From: Anaerohalosphaeraceae bacterium
Lineage (GTDB): Bacteria; Planctomycetota; Phycisphaerae; Sedimentisphaerales; Anaerohalosphaeraceae
Length of the DNA: 64,000 nt
Assembly (NCBI GenBank): GCA_035378985.1
Contig: DAOSUR010000008.1
Coordinates: 75,107 to 139,106 of the forward strand
Direction of reading: 5' to 3'
Shown here: positions 1-8,966 of the stretch, piece by piece
How the letters are laid out: each line of letters opens with the position of its first letter
How positions within the stretch are numbered: position 1 is the stretch's first letter
Notes under the pieces: generated by a model
Told to the model about the DNA's origin: nothing
The model's database searches: none
Seen by the model: only the letters and a program-made list of their open reading frames with translations
Position numbers and translations under genes: made by a program

Positions 1-753
1 GTCCGTAATCGCCGCTGCGGCCGCCGCCGCCGCTACCGCATCGACATTGTAGGAATCTTTGACCTTGATCAGTCCCTCAATCATCGCCGGCTGGGCGACG
101 CCGAAACCGAAACGAAGTCCGGCCAGCGAATAGCCCTTGCTGAAGGAACGAAGCACAATCACATTGTCATGTTTGGCAACGAGCCGCAGTGCGTTATCGG
201 GGGCAAAATCCGCATAGGCCTCGTCAATCAGCAGAACACCGGACAAGGCCGAGGCCAGACGGTCCAGCTGTTCGACAGGCACAAAATCACTGGTCGGGGC
301 ATTCGGATTGCAGACAATCGTCAGCGGGGCATTGATGCGGGCCAGCTCGCCCAGCCAGTCCCCCTCGCGAGGGATTTCCACAGCCGGGCAGCCCTGAATT
401 CGCGCCAAGACCGGATAAAGTGAATAGGTCGGCTGAGGATACGCCATCGGCCGCCGGGCATCGCAGAAAGCACGGGTGCAGACGGCCAGCAGCTCATCGC
501 CGCCGTTGGTGCAAAATATTTGGTCAGGGGATATGCCAAGGACGGAAGAGGCCGCCGCTCGAAATGTATCGCCCAGCGGTTCCGGATAGCGGCGAAGACG
601 TTCCGGCGGAAACCGACGGAGCACTTCCAAAACCATCGGGGAAGGCGGATACGGATTCTCATTGGTGTTCAGCTTGACCACATCGGCGGCCTTCGGCTGA
701 AACCCGGGCGTGTAGCCCTCCATCTGTTCAATACATTCCCGAAAATATCCCAT
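1..753 (-). CDS. hisC: Histidinol-phosphate aminotransferase, 5' part only
   Basis: The gene runs off the left edge, so only the first 251 codons are present. It should convert imidazole-acetol phosphate and glutamate to histidinol phosphate in histidine synthesis. The translated minus strand shows the fold-type I aminotransferase signatures: LNTNENPYPPSP near the start, the NGGDELL cofactor loop, IVCNPNAPTS, IDEAYADF and the PLP lysine in SFSKGYSLAGLRFG. I chose the ATG at 753 because AAGGA lies about ten bases upstream and the protein begins as family members do (MGYFRE). The class is clear. The histidine-pathway role rests on the NTNENP/PP-type N-terminus and no other his gene is visible nearby. 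Confidence 0.9.
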   Translation of the reverse strand, partial: MGYFRECIEQMEGYTPGFQPKAADVVKLNTNENPYPPSPMVLEVLRRFPPERLRRYPEPLGDTFRAAASSVLGISPDQIFCTNGGDELLAVCTRAFCDARRPMAYPQPTYSLYPVLARIQGCPAVEIPREGDWLGELARINAPLTIVCNPNAPTSDFVPVEQLDRLASALSGVLLIDEAYADFAPDNALRLVAKHDNVIVLRSFSKGYSLAGLRFGFGVAQPAMIEGLIKVKDSYNVDAVAAAAAAAAITD

Positions 754-911
754 CGCGGCACGATCCTTTCCGGCGGAAATTATAAATCCCCCTGCTTGAA
801 AAAGAAAGCCGGAAATTGAAAATGCTCTGGGGACAGTAAGCGGGAAAGAAACCCTCCGGCGACGTTATGGAAACGGCATTGCCCGGCACTGTCTGCAAAG
901 ACGCAAGGCCG

Positions 912-3900
912 TCAGTCGGCCATTTGCCCCAGCCACTCGGCGGCCAACACGGACAGGTCCTCAAGGTTGACCCAGCCGTCGCAGGTCAGGTCGCATTCGC
1001 TCGTTTCCTTCAGCCAGTCAGCCGTCAGAACCGTCAAGTCGTCCAGATTAACCCTACGGTCATCCGTCAGGTCGGCAGAGAGGGCATGCTGCCGATACAG
1101 CCGAACAATCTGCTCCTCCGACAAAGCCCGGTCGTAAAGACGAATTTCATCGAGCAGACCCGCAAAAAAGCCTGCCCCTGTGCCCGCATTGCTGAAAGCG
1201 CCAAGAAAGACATCCTGCGAAGCGGATGTACTGATGTTCACCGAGGCGCTGGGCTGGGCGGCTTGTGGGACACCGTCCACATAAAAACGGATGTCGCCCA
1301 GATCGGCACTGCCGTCATTGAGCAGTACGGCGGCCAAATGGTGCCAGCGGCCGTCGTTGAGGGCAATGGACGGACGGGTATATCCGCCCCAGACGCCGAC
1401 AGCCGGCACCCCGTCGGCATCGAGACGCACAAGCCATTTTTGGCCGGTCGATTCGCCGCCCCACGAAAGAAGGCAGAGCTGCCGGCCGGCGGCCGCCGTC
1501 TTGAACCAGGCCGTACAGGTGCGGCTGGCCGGACCGAGAACGCCCTTGAAACCGGAGACCTGCAGAAAATCATCCAGACCGTCCAGAAGCAGTCCGCCGC
1601 AGTGTCTGCCCCGCGTCCAGGCGGACAAATCCATATTGAACATCCGAGCCGTGCGGCTATAACCGGAGGCGTCGGCGGCCTCGGTACCGGAGGTTTCATT
1701 GAAACGCCAATACGCCGCAGGGCTGTCCGTATCGGCCTGTTCTGACAAGCCGCGGCCCGTGAGGGTGTGGGCGTAAAGACGGGCCACTTCCTCATTGCTC
1801 AAGGGCCGATTCCAGAGAGCAACGTCGTCCAGCCGGCCCTTGAAATAGGCATCGGCGGCCCAGTTGCTCCGGGCGATATAGTTGCTGGTGCGGGTGATAA
1901 TCGGCGGTATGGCGGTCTGGCCGGCGGCGATTTCCACGCCGTTTTTGAATAATTTGACAAATCCGGAGGCGTCCAGCGTCGCCGTGAACATCTGCCACTG
2001 GTTCAGGGCAATGGCACCCGCAGCGCTCACTTTGCCGCCGGAGACGGAGCCGCTGTAGGCCTCAAAGGAGAGGGTGTTCGAGGTGCTGTCGCGGGCAAAG
2101 ACAATGTTGTTGTTGGCCGGACCGCTGCCGATGTCCAGAAAACGCGCCCAAAAACCCGCTTCAACAGGATACGCCCAGAACGAAACGGTCAGCCCGCCGG
2201 TCAAATCCGCAAACCCGTTGGGCAGGCGGATATGGTCATTGATCCCGTCAAAGGACAGCGACTGAGCGGCCAAGCCGGAAGAATCAACAACCGGACCGTT
2301 CACCAAAACGGCGTGGGCCTGAGCGGGCGAGGCATCCAGCAGCGTCGTGCCGCTGACGGAAGCGGCATCCATTTTGTAATAGGCCAGGAGGCCCTGCACG
2401 GCCAGAGGGGCCGTGCGGAAAGACCAGACCTGCCCGGGCGAGACCGTTTGGTCGGCATTGATTTGGTCCACCCGCCAGAAATAAAGGGTGTCGGGCAGCA
2501 GCTGCGGCGTAAAAGAAGGATTGTTCCGGCGGGCTTTGTATTCCGGCGAATCCGGGCCGGCGGACTGTACAGCCGCCGCATCAGTCCCAATATAAATATC
2601 ATGAGCGGCCGCCAGCGAGCCGGGCGTCCACTGAAGCGTCAAAAAGTCGTTTAAGCCGTCGGCTTTGTCGGGCGGGAAGGGGTTTTCGGCCTGGCCGGCG
2701 GTCTGATAGAGAATCTGAACCTGCTGAGCCGTCAGGGGATAATTGTAAACCCGCACCTCATCGAGGAAGCCCTCATAATACGCATCGGCCTCCCAGTTGC
2801 TCCGGCCGATGTAGGGATTCACCCGCGTGATATTGGAAGGCAGGGCGGTTTTGCCGGAGGCGATGGGGGTGCCGTTTTTGTAAAGGACAACATTGCCGGC
2901 GGCGTCGAGCGTCGCCGTAAACAGCTGCCACTGGTTCAGGGCAATCGCACCGCCGGCGACAACCTGACCGCCGGAAGCAGTGTAGTCATAGCACTCAAAG
3001 AACAGGTCATTCGTAGAACCGCGGCGGCCGAAGACGATGTTGCAATTGTACTCGCCGTTGCCGAAATCGAGAAAGCGGGCCCAGTTTTTGACGGCCGTCG
3101 GGTACGCCCAGACCGAAATGGTCATCCCTGCCCGGAAATTGGCAAAGCCGTCAGGCAGGTCAATATAGTCATTCACCCCGTCAAACCGCAAAGCCCTGTT
3201 CACAGGCCCTTGCGAACTGTTCGTTTCGAACGACAAGCCGCCCATTAGGGTGCCGTGATTCTGAAAACCGCTGCTGTCGGCGGCGCCGGTGCCGGCGGTT
3301 TCGTCGAGCTGCCAGCGTCCAACAAGCCGTTCGGCAAACCAGGTATGCGGCGTGGAAGCCCCCGGGGCGGAGGCCATTTTCCAAAAGGCGCGGGCTACAG
3401 AGGCACTGTCAATCAGGTCGGAGGAGCAGACGCGGCTGGTGTCATTCCAGACAGCCGGATACAGTCCTTTAGAGGGGTCGATGCCGTTGACGTAGAGGTA
3501 TTCGAGATACGAACCGACCAGATTGAGCCAGCGGGGGTTGCCGTCCGTTTCATACAGTTCCACATAGGCGTTGGTCATATCATGCCCGCCCCATTTGCCG
3601 TGCTGGGTGAGGGCCCGGGTCGTGCGGTTGATAAAGACGTGCTCCATCGCCGCGGCCATCCGCTGGGCTTCTTTCAGATAGGCGGCCTGGCCGGTGATTT
3701 GATAGAGCCGCACGGCACACTGGGTCATTACGGCGGTCTGATAGCCCAAAGGTCCCTGATTGGTTTCGTGAAAGATGCCGGTGGCGTATCGAAGGTCAGA
3801 AGCCATAATCCAGTTGTACAGCCGCAGGGCGTCGGTTTTATAGGACTCGACGCCGGTTCGCTGATAGAGCAGCAGATTGGCCAGAATGGTGGGGGCGGTT

Positions 3901-4454
3901 GAGCAGACGCTGGCGCCGCCGGTGTCCAATTCGCGCCAGCGGATGCCGCCGTTGGGGGTGTTCGAGGGGCCGTTTTCGCCGGTCATACAGAAGGCGACGC
4001 TCTGCTGAGCCCAGGTGAGGTACTTGGAATCGCCGGTCAGGTCGTACAGTTCAATCAGACACAGGGCAATCCAGGCGTTGTCGTCATAGTATCGGTCGCC
4101 GCAGCCGCCGTAGGAGGAGTTGAAACCGCTGGTATTGTTGTAAGTGCACCAGTAGCGAAGCCGCAGGGTGTCGGCCAGATTGCGGGCCCGCGTCAGATAC
4201 GAGGCATCCAGGCGGGCGGCCGCATTCAGAGCCCCAAAAATGACTCCTTGCCCCCAGGCATAATCCGGCCAGGTCTGATTCAGGACGCTGTTGTAAAGCC
4301 CGTCGGAGCGTCCGAAGCGGTTTTGGATTTGCGTAAGCACTTCCCGGCCCCACTGCTGAAAGGACGCAGGCGTCAGGACATCCGCAAACCCAACAGAAAC
4401 AGCCGAACAGAACAGCAGACAACAAACCGCAAACCGAATGCTTTTGCTTTTCAT
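912..4454 (-). CDS. Secreted GH76-type alpha-1,6-mannanase-like enzyme with three LamG-like domains and dockerin-like C-terminus
   Basis: The 1180-residue protein starts at MKSKSIRF with a signal peptide; I prefer this ATG to one ten codons upstream because AGGGG lies before it. Residues about 25-350 form an (alpha/alpha)6 GH76-like catalytic domain, with the paired aspartates in YYDDNAW (about 124/125) and motifs such as DYAWGQG and HGKWGGHDM. GH76 members cut alpha-1,6-mannan. Three concanavalin-like LamG domains follow, each with a WxxDExxGTxxxDSSG-type start and FDGxNDYI motif, likely binding carbohydrate. The last 60 residues hold two dockerin-like repeats (RVNLDDLTVLTADWL and WVNLEDLSVLAAEWL). 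It stands alone between hisC and accD. Family assignment is by motif only; the substrate is inferred. Confidence 0.8.
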   Translation of the reverse strand: MKSKSIRFAVCCLLFCSAVSVGFADVLTPASFQQWGREVLTQIQNRFGRSDGLYNSVLNQTWPDYAWGQGVIFGALNAAARLDASYLTRARNLADTLRLRYWCTYNNTSGFNSSYGGCGDRYYDDNAWIALCLIELYDLTGDSKYLTWAQQSVAFCMTGENGPSNTPNGGIRWRELDTGGASVCSTAPTILANLLLYQRTGVESYKTDALRLYNWIMASDLRYATGIFHETNQGPLGYQTAVMTQCAVRLYQITGQAAYLKEAQRMAAAMEHVFINRTTRALTQHGKWGGHDMTNAYVELYETDGNPRWLNLVGSYLEYLYVNGIDPSKGLYPAVWNDTSRVCSSDLIDSASVARAFWKMASAPGASTPHTWFAERLVGRWQLDETAGTGAADSSGFQNHGTLMGGLSFETNSSQGPVNRALRFDGVNDYIDLPDGFANFRAGMTISVWAYPTAVKNWARFLDFGNGEYNCNIVFGRRGSTNDLFFECYDYTASGGQVVAGGAIALNQWQLFTATLDAAGNVVLYKNGTPIASGKTALPSNITRVNPYIGRSNWEADAYYEGFLDEVRVYNYPLTAQQVQILYQTAGQAENPFPPDKADGLNDFLTLQWTPGSLAAAHDIYIGTDAAAVQSAGPDSPEYKARRNNPSFTPQLLPDTLYFWRVDQINADQTVSPGQVWSFRTAPLAVQGLLAYYKMDAASVSGTTLLDASPAQAHAVLVNGPVVDSSGLAAQSLSFDGINDHIRLPNGFADLTGGLTVSFWAYPVEAGFWARFLDIGSGPANNNIVFARDSTSNTLSFEAYSGSVSGGKVSAAGAIALNQWQMFTATLDASGFVKLFKNGVEIAAGQTAIPPIITRTSNYIARSNWAADAYFKGRLDDVALWNRPLSNEEVARLYAHTLTGRGLSEQADTDSPAAYWRFNETSGTEAADASGYSRTARMFNMDLSAWTRGRHCGGLLLDGLDDFLQVSGFKGVLGPASRTCTAWFKTAAAGRQLCLLSWGGESTGQKWLVRLDADGVPAVGVWGGYTRPSIALNDGRWHHLAAVLLNDGSADLGDIRFYVDGVPQAAQPSASVNISTSASQDVFLGAFSNAGTGAGFFAGLLDEIRLYDRALSEEQIVRLYRQHALSADLTDDRRVNLDDLTVLTADWLKETSECDLTCDGWVNLEDLSVLAAEWLGQMAD

Positions 4455-4818
4455 AACACCCCTGCTCAAAGACGATTCAAACAATCCTCAAGGACAAATA
4501 CAGAAACGTCGCAGGGCAAAAGCAGACAGACTTCTGCCCCGGCAGAGGCGGGGTTTCCAGTCGGCGAATAGATAACAGGCAGTCATCGAATTGGGCAAAC
4601 AAATCCCCCTCGGTATAGGGCCATCCGCAACCGGACTGCTGCATAAAATTGTATAAAAAAACGGCCGAACAAGTCAAGAAAATAATCAGACTTTCCTGAA
4701 TCCGGACTGTCTGCCGTCTGTTGTTCACCGAGTGCGGTTTGTCGTCCTGAGGTTTGAGCCCGGAAGTCGGGTCCGGAACAAATTCGATGACAGGAAAGAA
4801 CAACGCTTCTCTTTTATT
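4455..4818. other. Intergenic stretch, no gene seen
   Basis: These 364 bases separate the GH76-type gene from the end of accD. I see no reading frame with codon use or start signals like the neighbours, no tRNA-like fold and no clean terminator. The stretch must contain the promoter of the GH76-type gene and the 3' end of the accD transcript. Confidence 0.5.
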
Positions 4819-5688
4819 TTATTTTTCGCAGTAGTCAATCAGACGGCTGATTTCGCTGCGGAGGTCTTTTCGATGAACAATCATATCGATAAAACCGTGC
4901 TCGAGGAGAAACTCCGAGCGCTGGAACCCCTCAGGCAGTTCGATTTTGATGGTCTGCTGAATGACGCGGGGGCCGGTAAACCCAATCAGCGCCCCCGGTT
5001 CAGCAATAATCACATCGCCGAGCATGGAGAAACTGGCGGCCACACCGCCGGTGGTCGGGTCGGTCAGAAGGGAAATATAGAGACCGCCGGCTTCATCAAA
5101 GCGGGCCAGAGCGGCGCTGGTCTTGGCCATCTGCTGAAGGGCCACCACTCCTTCATGCATTCGGGCGCCGCCGGAGCAGCTGACCACCACCAGCGGCAGC
5201 TTCTCTTCAATGGCTCGGTCGACAGCCCGGCAGAATTTTTCTCCGACGACCATCCCCATTGAGCCGCCGAGAAAGCTGAAATTCATCGCCGCCAGCATCA
5301 CCGGCCGGCCCTTGATGAAAGCTTTGCCGACCAGCATTGCTTCGTGAGCTCGGCTGTCCGTCGGATCCACCCGAAGGCGGTCCTGATATTTCTGCTGGCC
5401 CCAGGTAAACTTGAGCGGGTCGCTGCTGGAAAGGTCCGCCCCCAGTTCCTCAAAGCTTCCTTCGTCCGCCAGCTGAGCAATCCGGGTCGGCCCGTCAATC
5501 CGGAAGTGGTAATTGCACTCCGGACAGACATGGAGGTTTTCCTCCATCGTCTTTCGAAAGAGCATCTGGCTGCATCCGGGACAGGCCAGCCAGAGCCCCT
5601 CCGGCATTTCCTTTCGCGGACGAAGCGAAAAACCGTTCCATCCCTTTTTTTTCTTTTCTTTGGCCATAGCTTTCATCGTTTCCCGCAT
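4819..5688 (-). CDS. accD: Acetyl-CoA carboxylase carboxyltransferase subunit beta
   Basis: The subunit pairs with AccA to move the carboxyl group from biotin to acetyl-CoA, making malonyl-CoA for fatty-acid synthesis. The N-terminal zinc ribbon is visible as CPGC at about 35 and CPEC about 20 residues later. The crotonase-like core follows, with GGSMGMVVGEKF, SCSGGARMHEG and TTGGVAASFSMLGD. Length (282-289 aa) is normal. The start is uncertain: ATG at 5688, 5676 or 5667 are all possible and none has a strong ribosome site. The first would overlap the end of rpe by 16 bases. It is the last gene of the gap-pgk-rpe-accD run; accA is not in the window. Confidence 0.92.
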   Translation of the reverse strand: MRETMKAMAKEKKKKGWNGFSLRPRKEMPEGLWLACPGCSQMLFRKTMEENLHVCPECNYHFRIDGPTRIAQLADEGSFEELGADLSSSDPLKFTWGQQKYQDRLRVDPTDSRAHEAMLVGKAFIKGRPVMLAAMNFSFLGGSMGMVVGEKFCRAVDRAIEEKLPLVVVSCSGGARMHEGVVALQQMAKTSAALARFDEAGGLYISLLTDPTTGGVAASFSMLGDVIIAEPGALIGFTGPRVIQQTIKIELPEGFQRSEFLLEHGFIDMIVHRKDLRSEISRLIDYCEK

Positions 5689-6356
5689 AGTGCAGCCTGC
5701 AGAATGCTTCGGACGGCCTCCGGACGGTTCGGCTCTCCGAAAACGGCCTGGCCGGCCACTAAGGTATCAGCTCCATAACGAACCACAATAGGGGCAGTCT
5801 GGGGATTGATGCCGCCGTCCACTTCTATCCGGACCGCATTCCCGAACTTTTCCCGCAGCGGGATGCATTTTCGGGCCGCCGCATCCATAAACTCCTGACC
5901 GCCGAAGCCCGGTTCTACCGTCATCACCAAAACCATATCACACAGAGGAACCGCATCCAGAATCGCATCAACCGGCGTGCCCGGGTTCAGCGTCACCCCG
6001 ACCGTCACACCCATCCGCCGAAGGTCTTCAATCATCCGAACCGGCTCCCGGACCGTTTCAATATGAAACGTGATATGGTCGGCCCCCGCTTCCACAAAAC
6101 GCGGGGCATACCGCTGCGGGTCGGTAATCATCAGATGAACATCCAAAACCGCCTGAGTGCAGCGGCGAATCCATTTGACTACCGGCGGACCGATGGTCAG
6201 ATTCGGCACAAAATGGCCGTCCATCACATCGATATGCACAATGCGGACCCCGGCATCCGTAACCTGCCGAATTTCAGAGGCAAGATTGGCAAAATCGGCG
6301 CTCAAAATCGAGGGGACCACCTCGATGGTTCCGGGCTTTGGAAGTCGTCCTGCCAC
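5673..6356 (-). CDS. rpe: Ribulose-phosphate 3-epimerase
   Basis: The enzyme interconverts ribulose 5-phosphate and xylulose 5-phosphate. The TIM-barrel signatures are clear: PSILSADFANL, HIDVMDGHFVPN with the metal ligands, LDVHLMI, TFHIET, the Gly-rich EPGFGGQ loop and EVDGGINPQ. I chose a GTG start at 6356 because GGAG sits seven bases upstream and the resulting 227 residues match the family. A longer ATG reading from 6455 would add an unconserved 33-residue leader overlapping pgk. It lies 71 bases after pgk and abuts accD, so it is probably cotranscribed with both. Confidence 0.92.
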   Translation of the reverse strand: MAGRLPKPGTIEVVPSILSADFANLASEIRQVTDAGVRIVHIDVMDGHFVPNLTIGPPVVKWIRRCTQAVLDVHLMITDPQRYAPRFVEAGADHITFHIETVREPVRMIEDLRRMGVTVGVTLNPGTPVDAILDAVPLCDMVLVMTVEPGFGGQEFMDAAARKCIPLREKFGNAVRIEVDGGINPQTAPIVVRYGADTLVAGQAVFGEPNRPEAVRSILQAALCGKR

Positions 6357-6427
6357 AGAAACACTCCAAAAAAACCGCCGGTTCCGCCGTTTGTCGGCGA
6401 AACCGGTCGGCTGAAAAAGACTCAAGC

Positions 6428-7669
6428 TTACTTCTCGTCCAGAATCTCCAGACACTTGAACTTCTTGCCCTCGAGAAACTCCAGACTGGCACCGCCGCCG
6501 GTGGAGATATGGCTGACTTGATTTTCCAGTCCCATATTGACAATGGCGCTGGCACTGTCGCCGCCGCCGATGATGCTGCGGGCACCCTGCTTGGTGGCCT
6601 TCGCCACGGCCTCCGCCACGGCCTTGGTGCCGGCGTCAAACGGAGGCATCTCAAAGACCCCCATCGGCCCGTTCCAGACAATCGTCTTAACCCCCTGGAG
6701 CTTGGAGGCAAACAGCGCGCGGGTCTTGGGGCCGATGTCCATCCCCTGCCAGCCGTCTTCAATGTCCCCTTCGACGACTTTATGCTCGGCGCCGGCCTTG
6801 AATTCTTTGGCCACAACCGTATCAACCGGCAGCACCAGTTCACAGCCGACTTTTTTTGCCTCCTTCATCAGAGCATCGGCTTTCTCCACAAAATCATCTT
6901 CACAAAGACTGTTGCCGACACGCTTGCCGAGTGCTTTAGCAAACGTATAAGCCATCGCCCCGCCGATCAGAATCCGGTCCACCTTTTTCATCAGATTCTC
7001 AATCACACCAATCTTGTCGGAGACCTTGGCACCGCCCAAAATCGCCGCAAAGGGCCGCTCCGGATTCTGAATGGTTTCGCCCAGATACTTCAGCTCTTTC
7101 TCAATCAGGAAACCAATCACCCGCGGCTTGCCTTCCATCATCATCGGAACCGTGTACATCGAGGCGTTGTCCCGATGCGCCGTCCCGAATGCATCATCCA
7201 CGTACACATCGCCCAGTTCAGCCAATTGACGGGCAAAGTCATCCTTGGCCTTGCGAAGCTGCGGATCTTCTTTGGCGGCCTTGTCCTTGATGACTTCTTC
7301 TTTATGAAACCGGACATTCTCCAGCAGCATCACATCACCGGGTTTCAGTTTGGCGGCTTTCTCTTTGACTTCGGGGCCGACGCAGTCCTTCGTGAAAATC
7401 ACCTCTTTGCCGAGCAGCTCACCGAGCCGTTTGGCCACAGGCGCCAGCGAGTAAGCGGGGTCGTATTCGCCTTCCGGCCGGCCCAGATGGCTCATCAGAA
7501 TCACACTGCCGCCGTTTTTCAGAACGTGCTGAATCGTCGGCAGCGCCCCCTGAATCCGCGCATCGTTGGTAATCTTGCCTGTCTTTTTGTCCAGCGGGAC
7601 ATTGAAATCCACCCGCATCAGGACCTTTTTGCCTTTTACATTGATATCCGCCACTGTTTTTTTCGCCAT
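6428..7669 (-). CDS. pgk: Phosphoglycerate kinase
   Basis: The enzyme makes ATP from 1,3-bisphosphoglycerate in glycolysis. The 413-residue protein has the two-domain family pattern: RVDFNVPLD near the N-terminus, SHLGRP, the lysine-rich LLENVRFHKEE, GGAKVSDKIG, the nucleotide-binding WNGPMGVFE and the C-terminal GGGDSA and STGGGASLEFLEG. The start has a strong ribosome site (AGGAAAGGGG). It follows gap by about 110 bases. A short CCCGCG/CGCGGG hairpin (7726-7744) lies between them and could affect relative expression. Confidence 0.96.
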   Translation of the reverse strand: MAKKTVADINVKGKKVLMRVDFNVPLDKKTGKITNDARIQGALPTIQHVLKNGGSVILMSHLGRPEGEYDPAYSLAPVAKRLGELLGKEVIFTKDCVGPEVKEKAAKLKPGDVMLLENVRFHKEEVIKDKAAKEDPQLRKAKDDFARQLAELGDVYVDDAFGTAHRDNASMYTVPMMMEGKPRVIGFLIEKELKYLGETIQNPERPFAAILGGAKVSDKIGVIENLMKKVDRILIGGAMAYTFAKALGKRVGNSLCEDDFVEKADALMKEAKKVGCELVLPVDTVVAKEFKAGAEHKVVEGDIEDGWQGMDIGPKTRALFASKLQGVKTIVWNGPMGVFEMPPFDAGTKAVAEAVAKATKQGARSIIGGGDSASAIVNMGLENQVSHISTGGGASLEFLEGKKFKCLEILDEK

Positions 7670-7725
7670 GGTTTTCCCCTTTCCTGAGGATGCTGTCCAT
7701 CCTGCCTTGCCTTATCAGACAGAAA

Positions 7726-7744
7726 CCCGCGAACAAGCCGCGGG
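7726..7744. other. Hairpin between gap and pgk
   Basis: A perfect 6-bp inverted repeat, CCCGCG then a 7-base loop then CGCGGG, lies in the gap-pgk intergenic space. No strong U tract follows on the minus strand, so it is more likely an mRNA-stabilising or processing element than a full terminator. Function is inferred. Confidence 0.3.
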
Positions 7745-7779
7745 CTTCCGTCTGTTTTTTCCGTTCTTACGCCGAGCCG

Positions 7780-8826
7780 TTAAAGACTCTTGGCCATCTT
7801 GACCATCAAATCCACTGTGCGGCAGGAATAACCCCATTCGTTGTCGTACCAGCTGACCAGTTTGAAGAAGTTCTTGTTCAGTTCCACTGAAGCGCCGGCA
7901 TCAAAAATCGACGAACGCGGGTCGTGGATAAAGTCGCTGGAAACCACTTCTTCTTCCGTGTAGCCGAGTATGCCCTTCAGATAGGTTTCGCTGGCCTTCT
8001 TCATCGCGGCCTTAATTTCATCCAGCGAGGTTTCCCGAACGGTTCGGAACGTCAGGTCCACAACGGACACCGTGGGCACAGGAATCCGGAACGCCATTCC
8101 GGTCAGTTTGCCCTTGACTTCCGGCAGCACCAGCCCGACGGCCTTGGCAGCACCGGTTGTGGAGGGGATGATGTTCTGAGCCGCCGCTCGTCCGCCCTTC
8201 CAGTCCTTCTTGGAGGGGCCGTCCACGGTTCTCTGCGTAGCTGTATAGGCATGAACCGTGGTCATCAGACCTTCCGCCAGCCCGATGCCTTCCTTGAGAA
8301 TCACATACACCACCGGCGCCAGACAGTTGGTTGTGCAGGAGGCGTTCGAAACAATATGGTGCTTGGCAGGGTCATACTTATTATCATTGACTCCCATCAC
8401 AATGGTAATGTCCTCACCCTTGGCCGGAGCGGTAATCAGCACTTTCTTGGCACCCGCCGTAATGTGGCCCTGCGCCTTTTCCGCGGCGGTGAATAAGCCG
8501 GTCGCCTCCACCACCAGCTGAACGCCCATCTGAGCCCAGGGCAGCTCGGCCGGCGTCTTGGCGCTGACGACTTTGATTTCCTTGCCGTTGACAATCAGAA
8601 TGTCGTCGTCGGCCTTGTCCGGCGAGGACTTCTTCGAATCAATCTGGGCGTTGAACTTGCCCTGAATCGAATCAAACTTGAGCAGATACGCCAGATTGTC
8701 AGCCGGTACAATATCCCCGACAGCCACCACATCAAACGTTGACCCCAGCAGGTTCTGCTCCACCAAAGCCCGAAAAACAAGCCGGCCAATCCGGCCAAAT
8801 CCGTTAATCGCTACCTTTATCGCCAT
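7780..8826 (-). CDS. gap: Glyceraldehyde-3-phosphate dehydrogenase, type I
   Basis: This NAD-type glycolytic dehydrogenase has 348 residues. It shows the Rossmann start AIKVAINGFGRIGR, the catalytic cysteine in NASCTTNCLAPV, TVHAYT with the catalytic histidine region, RAAAQNIIPS, GMAFRIPVP and SWYDNEWGYS. The ATG at 8826 has GGAG seven bases upstream; a longer frame from 8952 is not supported because it adds an unrelated leader. A sigma70-like promoter with TTGACA lies 75-105 bases upstream. It heads the gap-pgk-rpe-accD run. Confidence 0.97.
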   Translation of the reverse strand: MAIKVAINGFGRIGRLVFRALVEQNLLGSTFDVVAVGDIVPADNLAYLLKFDSIQGKFNAQIDSKKSSPDKADDDILIVNGKEIKVVSAKTPAELPWAQMGVQLVVEATGLFTAAEKAQGHITAGAKKVLITAPAKGEDITIVMGVNDNKYDPAKHHIVSNASCTTNCLAPVVYVILKEGIGLAEGLMTTVHAYTATQRTVDGPSKKDWKGGRAAAQNIIPSTTGAAKAVGLVLPEVKGKLTGMAFRIPVPTVSVVDLTFRTVRETSLDEIKAAMKKASETYLKGILGYTEEEVVSSDFIHDPRSSIFDAGASVELNKNFFKLVSWYDNEWGYSCRTVDLMVKMAKSL

Positions 8827-8901
8827 CGAAAGTCTCCTATTTAAAGTTAGGATTTGTTTTTGACACCCTGTTTGGCGCAGGGAACAACCGACAAAGCCGG
8901 T

Positions 8902-8930
8902 ACTGTAGGATTTGCCGGACCATTTGTCAA
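8902..8930 (-). promoter_or_regulatory. Probable sigma70-type promoter of gap
   Basis: Read on the minus strand, TTGACA (8930-8925) is followed after 17 bases by TACAGT (8907-8902). The -35 is a perfect consensus and the -10 matches four of six. The leader of about 70 bases before gap includes a small CCCTG/CAGGG hairpin. Confidence 0.6.
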
Positions 8931-8966
8931 GAAACAAATTCCGGCAAAACATATAATAGATATACC

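Noticed and set aside
867..1745. Plus-strand open frame of 292 codons
   Set aside because: It lies antisense to the GH76-type gene, has no ribosome site and its translation has no family features; it is a shadow of high-GC coding sequence.
3409..3428. Sequence AGGTCGGAGGAGCAGACG resembling an Illumina adapter (and peptide VCSSDL) inside the GH76-type gene
   Set aside because: It differs from the adapter at three of 18 bases and the reading frame continues with family-like sequence on both sides, so it is natural coding sequence.
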